Of a stretch of DNA of 64,000 bases, positions 12,723 to 23,395 are shown piece by piece (within the stretch, counting starts at the first letter, position 1; each line of letters starts with the position of its first letter). A model generated the notes under the pieces. It saw only the letters and a list, made by a program, of their open reading frames with translations. It was not told the origin of the DNA and searched no databases. The DNA lies in NCBI RefSeq assembly GCF_901709675.1, contig NC_051091.1, positions 3,409,967 through 3,473,966 of the forward strand. Reading direction: 5' to 3'. The translations under genes and the position numbers were made by a program. This DNA comes from Syngnathus acus (taxonomy: Eukaryota; Chordata; Actinopteri; Syngnathiformes; Syngnathidae).

Positions 12723-13545
12723 CACACGAAAGTAACAGAATGATCGAATAAATTGTCTCGTTTCAGTGATGTTGTTAGCTCTCCGAATATTCGGACAGAT
12801 TGAATGAATCTGAAATATGTCATGAATGGATAGAAGATATCAAGTTTGAAAAGAAAGGCTGCACAAATCGCACATACTTCCTTGAAAATGATACACTAGC
12901 CAATTCCGTTCTATCTCATTAGTACTTCACTGGGCTGGCACTCATTTTCTGTATATAAGACTCTGATGTATGGCGGATGGTTTTGCAGCAAGGATCCATT
13001 TCACAATCACTGACCAAAGCTATCCTCACATTATAAAGCCATCTGCAACAATTTAATTAACTATTCGATACCTCCACATTGGTTTCTCCACTTGCAAATG
13101 GCCATTAATTAAATAGTTTAAAGAATTCCGTTTCGGGCGTTCAACAGAAAAATCAAACACAAAATAATGAATAGATTGGACAGCACAGCTTACAGAAAGA
13201 GAGCAAAGTTTTTTTTGTTTTTAATTAACTATGGGCTACCATACATTGTACATTCTGGACTGAGTTTTATTTTCTTAATGTCATGGTAGAATGTTTTTGT
13301 CAATATAGCCTCCATCAAATATTCGACAGGTAGATTGTTGACATTTTGTGTTTCCTTTTGATACAACTGGGATTTTTTTCTTTTCTTTTATCTTAAATCC
13401 TTTCAGCTGGCTCATATCCGTGAAAATATGACTTGCAATTCACAACAGCAGCTTGGGTATGCATCAAAAGTTGTTAATGAGATACTTTACCTGCAAGGCA
13501 CCCCATGAGTGACTGCAGCAGCAGGAGTTTCCATAGTAACGTCAT
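3695..13545 (-). CDS. Contactin (CNTN3/4/6 subgroup), 5' part only: leader, Ig1 and start of Ig2
   Basis: Contactins are GPI-anchored neuronal adhesion proteins with six Ig and four FnIII domains. Four coding exons on the minus strand (13,545-13,491; 7,931-7,799; 7,155-6,980; 3,790-3,695) join in frame into 153 residues: an 18-residue leader, Ig1 (about 19-121) and the first strands of Ig2. Diagnostic motifs are [29 protein letters not shown] and [19 protein letters not shown] followed by [12 protein letters not shown], nearly invariant in contactins. The remaining domains lie beyond position 1. LENFKT resembles CNTN3 and the leader resembles CNTN4 or CNTN3, while linkage to chl1 predicts CNTN4 or CNTN6, so I do not assign a symbol. 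The first Ig1 exon is rather divergent from the mammalian proteins I recall. Introns are large (5.6, 0.6 and 3.2 kb). Confidence 0.93.
3791..6979. other. Contactin intron within Ig1/Ig2 region
   Basis: AT-rich intron without recognisable exons or named repeats, apart from an 18-base T run near 4,555-4,572 and short TA/GT stretches near 4,940-4,965. Small open frames on both strands lack homology or splice context. Confidence 0.7.
6980..7155 (-). CDS. Contactin exon: second half of Ig1
   Basis: 176 bp; acceptor TTCTGTTTTAG, donor GTGAGT. It encodes [20 protein letters not shown], then [19 protein letters not shown] and [18 protein letters not shown], a textbook contactin Ig1 ending. Confidence 0.95.
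7156..7798. other. Contactin intron between the two Ig1 exons
   Basis: 643 bp, AT-rich, with poly-A/T runs and consensus splice sites at both ends. Nothing else is visible. Confidence 0.85.
7799..7931 (-). CDS. Contactin exon: first half of Ig1
   Basis: 133 bp; acceptor TTCATCCAG, donor GTGAGT. It encodes [20 protein letters not shown], then [16 protein letters not shown], the PVF-x-x-P start and first cysteine of contactin Ig1. An extra cysteine (LQCPV) lies where related contactins have glycine (QGPVF). Confidence 0.88.
8530..8585. repeat. GGCC palindrome and CCAT tandem repeat
   Basis: CCGGCCGGCCGGCC is followed by about five CCAT units and CATTTTCTGAAC. The CCATCCATCCATTTTCT phrase commonly marks the edge of a dispersed fish repeat, of which only this edge remains here. 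Confidence 0.6.
11412..11512. repeat. Fragment of a dispersed teleost repeat
   Basis: The sequence AAGAAGTCTACACACCCCTG, followed by TTCAAATGAGACCAAGA and GAACTTTTTCCACC, recurs widely in teleost genomes as I recall. The class (probably a non-autonomous DNA element) is not certain. Confidence 0.5.
12674..12728. repeat. CA microsatellite
   Basis: Mostly (CA)n with a few CG-containing interruptions (cgcacg). Confidence 0.95.
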
Positions 13546-13627
13546 CTTCAATTTTCAAGGGTCAAGGTAGTCTCACATCCAGTCACAAACGTATGGAATC
13601 CAATTTACACTTGTCTGCAATATCAAT
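13491..13627 (-). CDS. Contactin exon 2: 5'UTR end, start codon and signal peptide
   Basis: Acceptor after a long pyrimidine tract (TTTTTGTTTGTAG), donor GTAAAG. The exon carries about 82 bp of 5'UTR, then ATG at 13,545-13,543 and the leader [18 protein letters not shown], ending in phase 1. Contactins conventionally begin in a small exon that encodes only the leader, with W-K/E-LL near its start; this start is chosen on that basis. Confidence 0.9.
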
Positions 13628-16600
13628 CTACAAACAAAAACAGACAACTATTATGAGTAAGATGATGACATTGCACTTATAAAACTACGTGAATGAGAAA
13701 TGATTGAAAGCAAAAAAGGAAAACTATCACTCGTTTGTTTTCCTAGCCGCTTATCCTCACGACGGTCACGGGTAAAACAGTCATAATGAACTATTATGAG
13801 TTGAAACATTGCTGATCATTATTAATTGATATCACCAATGTCATCAATCCCTCACGTCCTTCTCAATATCTCAAAAGTTGGACACAGTTAATGATCTCGG
13901 CAACATGAAAACAAATAAGATGTTCCAAAATTCTTTCCTGTTTCTATCCACACTTGTTTTGAGTCACTTGGCATAGTGGCTAATTGCACTCAATCTGCTA
14001 ATGACATCCTAACCAATGTGAAGCGCATACGAAACGTAGCAGAACTTATTGGAACGTGCCATTAATCATTAACAATGTACTCTGCACCTTCCAGCCCAGA
14101 CCTCCATCCACCTCTCGAAAAGATGCCTCTTACCTTCATACATCATTAAGAACCTTGTCAGAGTCCGTCTTTGGTACATCAAAGACGACCAACTCCTAGA
14201 GAGTATTTTTATGCGTATTAGAGTGCATCTGATAAAAGCGCAGAGCTCTTGGCCAAGAACAATAATGACTCCTTGGTAAGGAAACAAAACACTAACATTC
14301 TGAATTGACCTTAGTTTAACATAATTATGCTAAGTTCAAAACATTTATTCATGATGATATGGGAATAACAAATAAAATCCAAGAAAATTTTAATTGGTAA
14401 TGTAATGTTGGATAAGTTACATAAGATGATTGCCATTTTCTTCATCAAGCCTAACCTAAACTTAGCCTTAAAACTAGGCCAAAACCTTCAGAACTGGTTG
14501 AAAAGAGTCAGTTTCTGTGACTCTGCTGAATAAATGCATGATGACTGCCCCCTGCTAACACTAAACTTGTCATTTGATTAATATCAAATCAGAGAGAAAT
14601 ATAAAAATGTCAGAATTTTAGGGCTAGATGTCTTTTTTGACCCAGGTGGAGAAGTTAAACACTGTTACCAACACACATTTGAATTCTGAATACTACCTTG
14701 ACCCTATAAACTTCTTTATGGCGATGCGGGGAGGCCTACTACGAATCTCGAGGGTGCAATCTAGAGAAATCCATTGGGTGCATCCGACAGAGAGAAACAA
14801 TAAACCCTCAACCCTACGACATTTAGGTCAGTTATTTCCATATTCTGGGGGAATCAAGCAGTTCTCCGTAGCTGAAGGTGAGTCCATGTACTATTTCCGC
14901 TTCATGTTTCTGTGTTCCAGTCCCCAGAGTCAGAGCTGCAGTTCTACATATCTTCAGAGGCGAGGCTTCATCAATCCAAGTCTTATTATGTACTTACTCT
15001 TCGTATTCAGCCGAACGTATTCTCAGTCTCAAATCGACTGCAGTGGTGCATCAATATACTCCCAACCCAGTCATAGCTACATATTAATCACATCCATGAC
15101 GTTTGTTTCTCCAAAACACATATACTGGATTACATATTGAGTCTGCACGTTTCTTTGCCCTCAACACTCGACAACTAAAAGATCTTAACTGATGCCTTTG
15201 TAAAGTGAAAAGGTTTTTGTGTGGTCAAACGAGTTTACAGCTTTGCTGTTTTCAAACAAGCATGATAATTTATTCTCTTCTTTGGAGTCATTTGTCTTTG
15301 ACCCTTGATTCAGGCAAAGGTAGTAAACAGACCCCCCCACCCCGTGTTATCTTCTACGAGTCAAACGTTCACAATACATTCTGTGCGTCCCTGAACCCAA
15401 AATCAACAGTGGACAAAGCACATCATCAGAAGCAATCAAGAAGCATGTGTTCGAATAATTTTTGCAGACCTTGTAAAAGTCAAGCTGGAACTGGTTGCTG
15501 TGGTATTCTTAAGTACCAATTCAAGCCATTACAGAATGCACACGAAAATACATTGATGGGTAGATACAGTATTTCAGCGAATGTTTGCTGGGTTCTACGG
15601 AAAATTGAATAGTGTTCCCATTGGAAAAAAGAAAAAGAGTTCAGATATATGAATCCCACATAAAATCCGAGAAATCAACGATAAATTCATTCACCCATCC
15701 AATTTCTTTTCCCCTGTTAGGATTCTAGTAGAGGTAAAGCTGACAATGGGTTAAAGGCGTGGTGCATCCTAGTGGCTTGTCATTCGCAAAAGGAGTAGTC
15801 ACGCTCACATTACAACCAATTTAAATGGAAGAATATTCAGTCAAATGTTTGTAGCCACAATAAAGTGTCTAACTTTGAAAACATCAGCAACAATATCCGT
15901 TTCATTGTCTGACATAAATCACAAATCGTCCTCTTTGTAAATCTCAAAGACACGATTCTTTGTTTCCGTTTTGAGTCAGTGAGTCGACGCAACAGATTGC
16001 ACCGTTACTGCAAGTTGTCGGTCAGCCACGACTCAAAAAGACTTGAATGAACAATGTCGGCTCATTATCGCCATGCTGGTGTGTGCCACATGCTCTGACA
16101 GGGTTAGTGCCTCATACACATTTTCTTGGACTGTGCTTGCTCATTAGAAGCACCGTTCTCTAAGCAGCTACTGTTACTTGTAAGGGTCATAAGATTCCAA
16201 AATCAGTATTTTGAAAACACTGCACAGTCCCCCAAAAACTGTATTCTAATCTGGTCAGTATAAACTGGATGATGGTGGGCTCACCCTCCACTTTTCAGGG
16301 ATGAATGGCATCTGACCTCACGCCCGCCACACAGGATTGATATCAGGGGCTCAGATTCATTCCTGCGTAATCCCACTGTATCCTGGACTAGACCGCTTGC
16401 AGTAGGCGGGCAACAGCGGCAGGAATACAATCTGAAAATCTGCAGGGATTATAATTGGGAGGGTCCACTGTCAGGGATTAGTAAACATCTGCACTGGACG
16501 CAGATGACTTTTTTCTCTCCCTTTAACTTCCAACATAACAGTTTCTGAATAAAGTGGATGGGCATATATCAGATCAGCAGCAAGTGGAATCCAGACAAAG

Positions 16601-16739
16601 CAAATCGTGTCTGCAGACTCCTTTAAGAGTTCTTATTTAACATGTTTACCTCACGACACCATATCTTAATGAAGATGACAACACATGAATATGATGATTT
16701 ATAAAAATGAAAGAAAAAAAAAGAAAATGTGTCACCAAC
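13628..16739. other. Contactin first intron
   Basis: Intron between the predicted 5'UTR exon and the signal exon. It includes a short fragment of a dispersed repeat (GCCGCTTATCCTCACGACGG at 13,747-13,766). The open frames at 14,628-15,140 and 15,205-15,612 (plus strand) show no domain or repeat that I recognise and are probably chance. Confidence 0.6.
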
Positions 16740-17150
16740 CTGTTTTGCGCTAATTTTGCCCAGCCTCTATTTAATCCGTATTTGGTGACTTGGGCATCGC
16801 TGCCGAGTGCCACAATGATCGGTGACTTGTGCGCAGATCCTCTTTCTTCTCCGTGTGCGCTACATTTGATGGGCTGCGCGGCTCTGTGTGACAGCACTAC
16901 CGTGCGTCTCCATCCCTCTGCATCAGCATCTCCGAGTGTTCTTGCAGCCTGGAAAAGTGAAGTCTCGCTTGTCCTTACTGCTCAATGCGCCGAGGGGGCG
17001 ACCTCCGTGCTGTCGCGCAGGAGCGGGGCGCGCGATGGCGGCCGGTGGGCTCAGAGAAAAAGAGAGAGCCCTGCCTTTGGAGTCTCCCCGGACCAGCCTC
17101 TCAATGTGCCAGCCATCCAAGCGGAACAGACTCCCTCCCCTCCTTCTCAC
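16740..17150 (-). other. Predicted 5'UTR exon 1 of the contactin gene
   Basis: A GC-rich minus-strand segment ends at a possible 5' splice site (AAACAG|GTTGGT, junction at 16,740/16,739) and is followed, in the transcribed direction, by an ordinary AT-rich intron leading to the acceptor of the signal exon. The upstream boundary is not defined; 17,150 is simply the edge of the densest GC-rich block. The several frames open across it look like GC-driven chance frames. Confidence 0.4.
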
Positions 17151-17280
17151 ACGCCTCCCTCTACTCCCCCCCTCCCCCTGTTGATGCTGGGATGCAGCGC
17201 GAGTTGGTCATGGACCACTTTCGGGCTGCCTTGTGGGTGCCGTTGAAGTGGAGGGGCAAAGGCGAGGCGCACACCATTTA
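16790..17280 (-). promoter_or_regulatory. CpG-rich promoter region of the contactin gene
   Basis: In an AT-rich neighbourhood this block has high GC content and many CpGs (for example gcgccgagggggcgacc and gcggggcgcgcgatggcgg). It lies 3.1 kb upstream of the signal-peptide exon on the same strand. I see no convincing TATA box, as expected for a CpG-type neural gene promoter. Transcription start is not determinable from sequence alone. Confidence 0.5.
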
Positions 17281-20200
17281 GGGAACGACTACATGCACTT
17301 TTCTCTCTCACTGTCTGTGTTCCTTTTACCTGGTCAACTGCGCAATGTTTTGTAACAAGGTTCACACACTGATTCATATTTGTTGGTGTCTCAAAATACA
17401 TCATAACTATAGTCCAAATCTACTTCCAGTGTGGTACTGTACTAAATGCAAATGTAAACACTTTGGGTGTTTTTTTTATATTTGTATTCCAAACTGTAGT
17501 CTATGTGACTCTTACAATATTGAAATAAAAGTGTCTATTTCATGTTTCTTGATAAATGCATTTTTATGTGCCCATACTATCAATAGTTGTGTGTGTGTGT
17601 GGTGGTGGGGGGGGACCAGATGTATAGGTCAATGCCACTTGGATGTCACGCTTCCATTGGATGTAGTTGGCTGTGCTTCACTTTTATGCAAAACTAAAAA
17701 AAAGAAAACTAAAAGCTAGAGCCCCAAATAGCGCCTGTGGGGGGAAACAAACTAATCATCGTCCTTTGTGCACTGGCAGTATTACACATTTTGAATATGG
17801 TTCTGGACCTTTGCTCTCTGTCATCTCCTTACATCATCTCATGGGACACATGAGTCATTACATGGATGTCTTTCTGGAGAAAAAGGAGGGGTCAAGCCTG
17901 CCTATTGTATGACAGACTGAGATGAGTGTTCGTTCAGATCTTGGCTCTTAATATCAGCTTTCCTTCAGCCTGTAAGATTTCTATGAGAATGGGCTTCAAT
18001 AAGATGATTGAGGATTAATTCAAATTGAAAAGATAAATTGCATGATTAGATGTATGCTTCAGAACAACACGAATGGCATCAAATTCAATAGCACGCTTAA
18101 TGCAATTGCCTTTTTCACATTATGAGAGCACAGGAGTTGTATCTCAATATATTTTCTGTTTTGTATTTTAACTACAAAAAAAACTGCTGCAAACGTAATG
18201 GCACATGTCAGAGATTTAAAGTCTGTCCGTCACCCGCTCGGACCGCTCCATCCAGCCCAACCCCACAACCACAGGGTCGCATATGATATAGAGCAGACGC
18301 ATCATCTCAGCCAAGCCGTGTCTCATTACTCAGGCTGTATTTATCCATCCCGGCTCAGGAAGTCTGCGTTTATCAAGCCTTTTTATCGATGGCTGTGTGG
18401 ATCATTACAAGGGATGGACTGCATTTCCTGTGCAGTCATAATTAAGTCATGCTTCTGCAGCCATTCATCAGTCAGGCTAGCTTGAAAGAAAGGCTTTATG
18501 TAGTCAGGTTTTCCAAGCTAAATGGTATTTTACCATAAGTAAGTCTTGTGTAAACCCGTACACCCGCTTTTAACACACCCCTCGACCTCACACGATTGAA
18601 AATCATCGAGTGCACCTGTCATCATGTTGCCAACTCCTGGGGTTTGGATCAAAATTATGAGAGTGCAAGCAAGTGGAAGAACCATGCTTCAGCATTTTAA
18701 AGCTCATTTCAGCATTACTGTCATTTTTATGTTCACTGCTGCTGTGCTGAGTTTGGGCAAAATAACAAGACAGCAACATGCAACATGCAGAGAGCGGGGA
18801 GGTGAAGCGCTTTGTTGAATTAGAATAAGCATTCGTGTTTAACCTCAAGGGCATTCAATATTTGAGATTGATACACGTAGGCAATTCATCAGCAAAGTAA
18901 TCCCGGCGGAAGGGAAGAAAACATATAGAGGTGACGAGTTCAACAAAGAGCCGTTCAGTCGCTAGCATATGCAAAAGCCACTGTGAGACTATAAAGAGAA
19001 AGGACAGTTAAATCTCTATCCATCCCCTGTTGCAGCACAAGAACCCTGTTTTATGGCATGTGCCACAAAGCAGAAAATTAGTTCCTGAAAAAGTCATTAG
19101 CAACTTACTTGTTTTATAGGGTGACATAGCCTTTTGCGACCACCACCACGTTCTTGTCTTTGCCTTTTGGCCAACACTTAAAAGACAAAAGCTGTGGGGT
19201 GGAAAATATTTACAGACAACAGTGTACACTAAATTACTTAACAGAACGAGGGAAGTAATTGCCGTTAACACTTCGCTGTTTTTATAGCGACTGTCATCAC
19301 AAACGCATGAAAAATTCTGACGCGTTAACTTGCTGCTTGTGTGCATAGAAATACAAGCAGGTCGTCCTCTATTTGCCTGCTAATCGGCTGCTACTTCAGT
19401 GATCCGACTTCAGCCAATCACTTGAGGCATATTGTATTTCAGGGAAATTTTGCCTGCAGTTCAAATTTCAAAAAGTTCAAGGTGTTACCGTCTTGAGAGT
19501 CCCACCGCAATTAAAGGAAGAATAAGGTAAGTGGGCGTGGGGCGGGGGGTTTGTTCACTTGTGATGTACTGATCTTCAATTCACCGATGCGACACCTCTC
19601 ATCTTATCGCGCCTTGGCAGGTGCAGCATTTGAAGAGCTCTCCTGCGTGTGCGAGAGGACGTGTTAACAAGGATACACGGAGGGTGAGTAGTGCCCGCGT
19701 TTGGGAAGTATTGTAACACGTTTTGTACGAGGCTGGTTAAACTTCAGGATCAAGTTTGGTGTGGCTTTGGGCACACCATGAGTGGATATGACTTTCAGTT
19801 TTCACTTTAACCTTCTCTGTTCCCTCCTGAATTGTAAATGTAATTCATGAAAAGTTATTCTTTCAAAAAGCTTTTTAAGCTTTGAACGGCATATGAATTC
19901 AACAGTGGCCGTGCGGTGAATGGATGAAGGCGATTGTCACAAATTGTGACGAGGACCCAACTCCATTTGTTTTGCTAACTCGACTCTAAACTTAAGCATC
20001 TTCTCACACCTCCTGTGGCTTTCTGAAGCGCCCAGTGGTAGAGATAAGAGGCAAAAGGCCCTTTAGAATTTCAGTCCAAAACAGATCTAATGGTCTTATG
20101 TAACGTTACCTAATGGGCAGCCCGTTAAAAGCCAAATGTTAGCAACTGCATTACTGCAGCGAGATTAAACATGATAAGCGAAAGCAACTCCTTTCCTAAG

Positions 20201-20535
20201 AGCTCCTCAGCAAAGGTCATAACTTTCTGCTGATTAATAATTTACACAAACAAATCAGCCACCACAAACAATAAAGGCCCTTCAACCACTCTTAAAAGTG
20301 TATTGATTGCTGTGCTTTATAACACTGGATTGAATACTTTCAAGTGAATGGATGTACAAATGCATGACCCAATTATTATTATCATTACTATTATTATTAT
20401 TATGAAAAATATTGCACTGATTTCTTTCTCAGGTCATTTAATTAGAAACAAATTCTGTAAATTCTTAAATACCTGTTTACTCTGATAATCCTGACTCGTT
20501 TGAATGATGAGAGATCATTCAAAGCAGGGGTCATC

Positions 20536-20870
20536 TGTCACGGGTCGGAATGGAGCAGGGCGACCAAGGTGCAGCTTGGACCAGGGTTTATTAAAGGGAA
20601 AAACTAATAGACTCGGCAGACTGACGTAACTTACTAACAAAACCAACAACAGAAACTGAACAGAGACGTGAGACAAAAGACATCAAGACGTTAATGATCC
20701 GACGGGGCGTGAGGGGCAGACAGGACTTATATACACACGACAGGTAACAAGAGGCAGGTGAGAATAATCAAACTTATCATGGGCACACAGGAGGGGAGGG
20801 GCGAGCACACAGACAGAAACCATGACAACAGACACATAGTGGAACGGCTGGGGACAAGACATGACATCAT
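20536..20870. repeat. Dispersed repeat, possibly a solo LTR or non-autonomous element
   Basis: Begins TGTCACGGGTCGGAATGGAG and continues with CCAGGGTTTATTAAAGGGAA and GACAGGTAACAAGAGGCAGG, GC-rich blocks unlike their surroundings and of a type I recall as dispersed in fish. Class and right boundary are uncertain. Confidence 0.4.
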
Positions 20871-22601
20871 CGGCCATTTTGAAATTGATAAGAATGGGAA
20901 AGTGTCTTGGGCCAGTCAATTAATGCTGTTACGGATAACAAGCCAGGAGTGCTCAAATGTATTTTATTATTATTTTATTTTTTTGCCCATTTCTTTGAGA
21001 GCAAGACCGAGATTCACACTTTGTTGTGTCCCCAACGAGCACGTGTACCGGGAAACAAACGTGCTATTGCAGAACTTCAGAATGGGAGCAGAAGGCTCAG
21101 TCACAGGAACAGATAGTTGACAGGACAGAAATCTTGCTTGTGGGCGGGAAGCGGAGTCACCGGGTAGTGTTGTAGCATCTTGTACAGATCAATAACACTC
21201 TGACCAACATTACGTCATCAACAGAATCTTAAATTGGGGAGGGGGATTAGCGGAGTGTGAGTGCCAGGCTGATTGGGTATGGCTGTCGTGGCAGACTGTG
21301 ACATCTAATTAGATCTTATTTGTATGACGGACTGCTGCATTGTTAGCCAAAGCGTCAACAGGTGAAGATGGCTTCTTATTACGTTGTTCACGTCATCTCA
21401 CAAATGCAATCACAGCAACAAGTAAAAAAGTATCTATACTCTACTGTATACTTTCCTTTTAGACAGAGCGTCTATTTATCATGTGGCCCTACCATCAGGC
21501 AAGGTTGAAAAATGTGCTTTTTGGGTCACACGTTTCTTCTTCTATTTGCAAAAAGATCCAATTACCTTAAGCACATAGAGCTTGAGCCATGACACACCCC
21601 AATCCACACTCATTCATCACTTTTGTCTTCAATATATTCCGAAAACCCGGCTTGGTATGAAAGTACGTATAGTTCCTGAGTGAATCATCAACAAGCATTG
21701 AAATAAATGTGTCGTGTCTTGAGAAAAACAAACAAAAGTTTAAGCTATTAAGTTGTCACTTCACACAGTCTGAATTCTTCTCAGGAGCAAAGGACTGAAG
21801 GCTAATAATAGATGGCTTGTCAGGACGGCAAAGGGGATCCATCATGATGTCTTAAACAATAGATTGCCTGACTGTATGGGAGCCTCTGCCAGTTCACTCA
21901 AGAGTCACAAAAGTAAGATAACGAAAAGAGAGAGATTGAAGCCCAGCAACCTTAGCAGAGTGGATAAGAGTGTGGTCCATGGCCGATGACCCCAAGGGGG
22001 GGATGTGCTCAGGCAATTGGATAAAACTGATGATGACAAATGTACTTGGCAGTAATAGATCTTGGGATTCTTCTGACCCAAAGAGACATACAATACCTAT
22101 GCATTTGCCTTGTCTTGAAAATTACCTGGATATTTTTCTTTGACAGATAATTTCTTTTAAATAGCATGCATTGTCAATAATTTCCAAATATCCTTTAAGC
22201 ATATACAATGATGCCACCCTTCTTTTCACGGTATTAGCAGCATATCTGCCTAACTAGGACTGCAACGAGAGGGCTGGCACTTCATGTATAAATCATTCAA
22301 TGGGAACAAAGGCAATAAGGCAAAGTTTTGAAGGGCGGGACTAGTTTAACCTCTGGTGTCCTTCGAAAGGAGGAAGGATGTCGCTCTTTTTATGAATTAT
22401 ACTACTGTCGGTTATCGCAGATGGGAAACGGGCAGAGCTTTCATCCCCCAGGCTGCACTTTAATGTTAATATCTCAACAGAATGTTAAACCTCAGTTTGC
22501 ATGGTGAAAATCTGCTTAACTTACAATGTAACGGTTTTTTATTGATACACATTAATGTGAACGTGTGCATCGCAATAGTATAAGTGCTTTATGTATAAAT
22601 G

Positions 22602-22905
22602 TACTGTATTTCGGACTATAAGCCGCTACTTTTTGCACAAGCTTTGAAACCTGCGGCTTGTAGTCAGGTGCGGCGTATCTATGCCGTTTTCTATACCGCT
22701 TGTCCCCACAGGGGTCGTGGGCGTGCTGGAGCCTATCCCAGCAGTCATCGAGCAGTAGGCGGGGACACCCTGAATCGGTTACCGGCCAACCGTAGGGCAC
22801 ACAGAGACGAACGACCATCCGCATTTGCACTCATACCTAGAGGCAATTTGGAGTGCACAATCGGACTACCATGCATGTTTTTGGGATGTGGGACGAAATA
22901 TTAAA
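22602..22905. repeat. Composite of dispersed teleost repeats
   Basis: First part: TATTTCGGACTATAAGCCGC through CTGCGGCTTGTAGTCAGGTG, distantly related to the GGACTATAAGGCGC elements in chl1. Second part: CCGCTTGTCCCCACAGGGGT, GTGCTGGAGCCTATCCCAGC and CATGCATGTTTTTGGGATGT, a very common fish interspersed repeat consensus. The class is not assigned. Confidence 0.7.
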
Positions 22906-22997
22906 AGTGAAGACAATTTACAATTCTAGTAGTGACACACGAATTTGATGCACAATTTGTCTTCGCGGTCCACATAAAATGTTGTGGTGGGCCGTAT

Positions 22998-23207
22998 CTG
23001 GCCCCCAGGCCTTGAGTTTCACACCTGTGGTCTATTGCATTTCATGATACAAATAATACTATTGGACTTTTAAAACCATAGTGTGTGTCCAAAACACTTA
23101 AAAATTCAAACTATGGCAGTCGAGAAAAACTAAACTCATCATTCCATCAATTTACTCTGTCAATTTTTAACTGGCCCCCGGGCCTTGAGTTTGACACCTG
23201 TGGTCTA
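22998..23207 (+). repeat. Two direct copies of a 37-bp hAT-like terminal sequence
   Basis: CTGGCCCCC(A/G)GGCCTTGAGTTT(C/G)ACACCTGTGGTCTA occurs at 22,998-23,034 and 23,171-23,207 with two mismatches. GGCCTTGAGTTTGACACCTG is a recognisable end of a widespread hAT-like non-autonomous element, so this may be two ends of insertions or a local duplication. Confidence 0.65.
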
Positions 23208-23236
23208 AGGGATCAACAACTGAGCTGCAGGTCTTA
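23201..23236 (+). repeat. 36-bp motif shared with 37,182-37,217
   Basis: Starts TGGTCTAAGG and ends GAGCTGCAGGTCTTA. It differs at two positions from the copy at 37,182. It contains a tRNA A-box-like string (TGGTCTAAGGG), so it may be a SINE fragment. Both copies sit shortly before a long microsatellite. Confidence 0.5.
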
Positions 23237-23285
23237 CGGCAGCAAAACAAGATTAGACAAGGGAGAGAAAAACAAAGTACCCTCT

Positions 23286-23300
23286 TCACACACACACGCA

Positions 23301-23392
<92 letters not shown>
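23286..23392. repeat. Long CA microsatellite
   Basis: About 107 bp of nearly pure (CA)n with early CG interruptions. It produces long meaningless open frames of His-Thr or Cys-Val on both strands. Confidence 0.98.

Positions 23393-23395
<3 letters not shown>

Larger units (their letters stand above)
7932..13490. other. Contactin intron between signal exon and Ig1
   Basis: A 5.6-kb intron. Contents recognised: CCATCC/GGCC simple repeat at 8,538-8,584, a pyrimidine/CA tract near 8,836-8,865, a common fish interspersed repeat near 11,415-11,510, and a CA microsatellite at 12,674-12,728. Sequence 13,045-13,120 holds TTAATTAACTATT with an inverted counterpart AATTAAATAGTT, possibly homeodomain-type sites; this is unproven. 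No exons seen. Confidence 0.7.

Noticed and set aside
14628-15612. Plus-strand frames of 170 and 135 codons
   Set aside because: No similarity to known domains, no splice or promoter context, inside the contactin first intron.
16707-17246. 179-codon plus-strand frame in the CpG-rich block
   Set aside because: GC-rich DNA lacks stops; several frames on both strands are open at once, and codon content shows no protein family.
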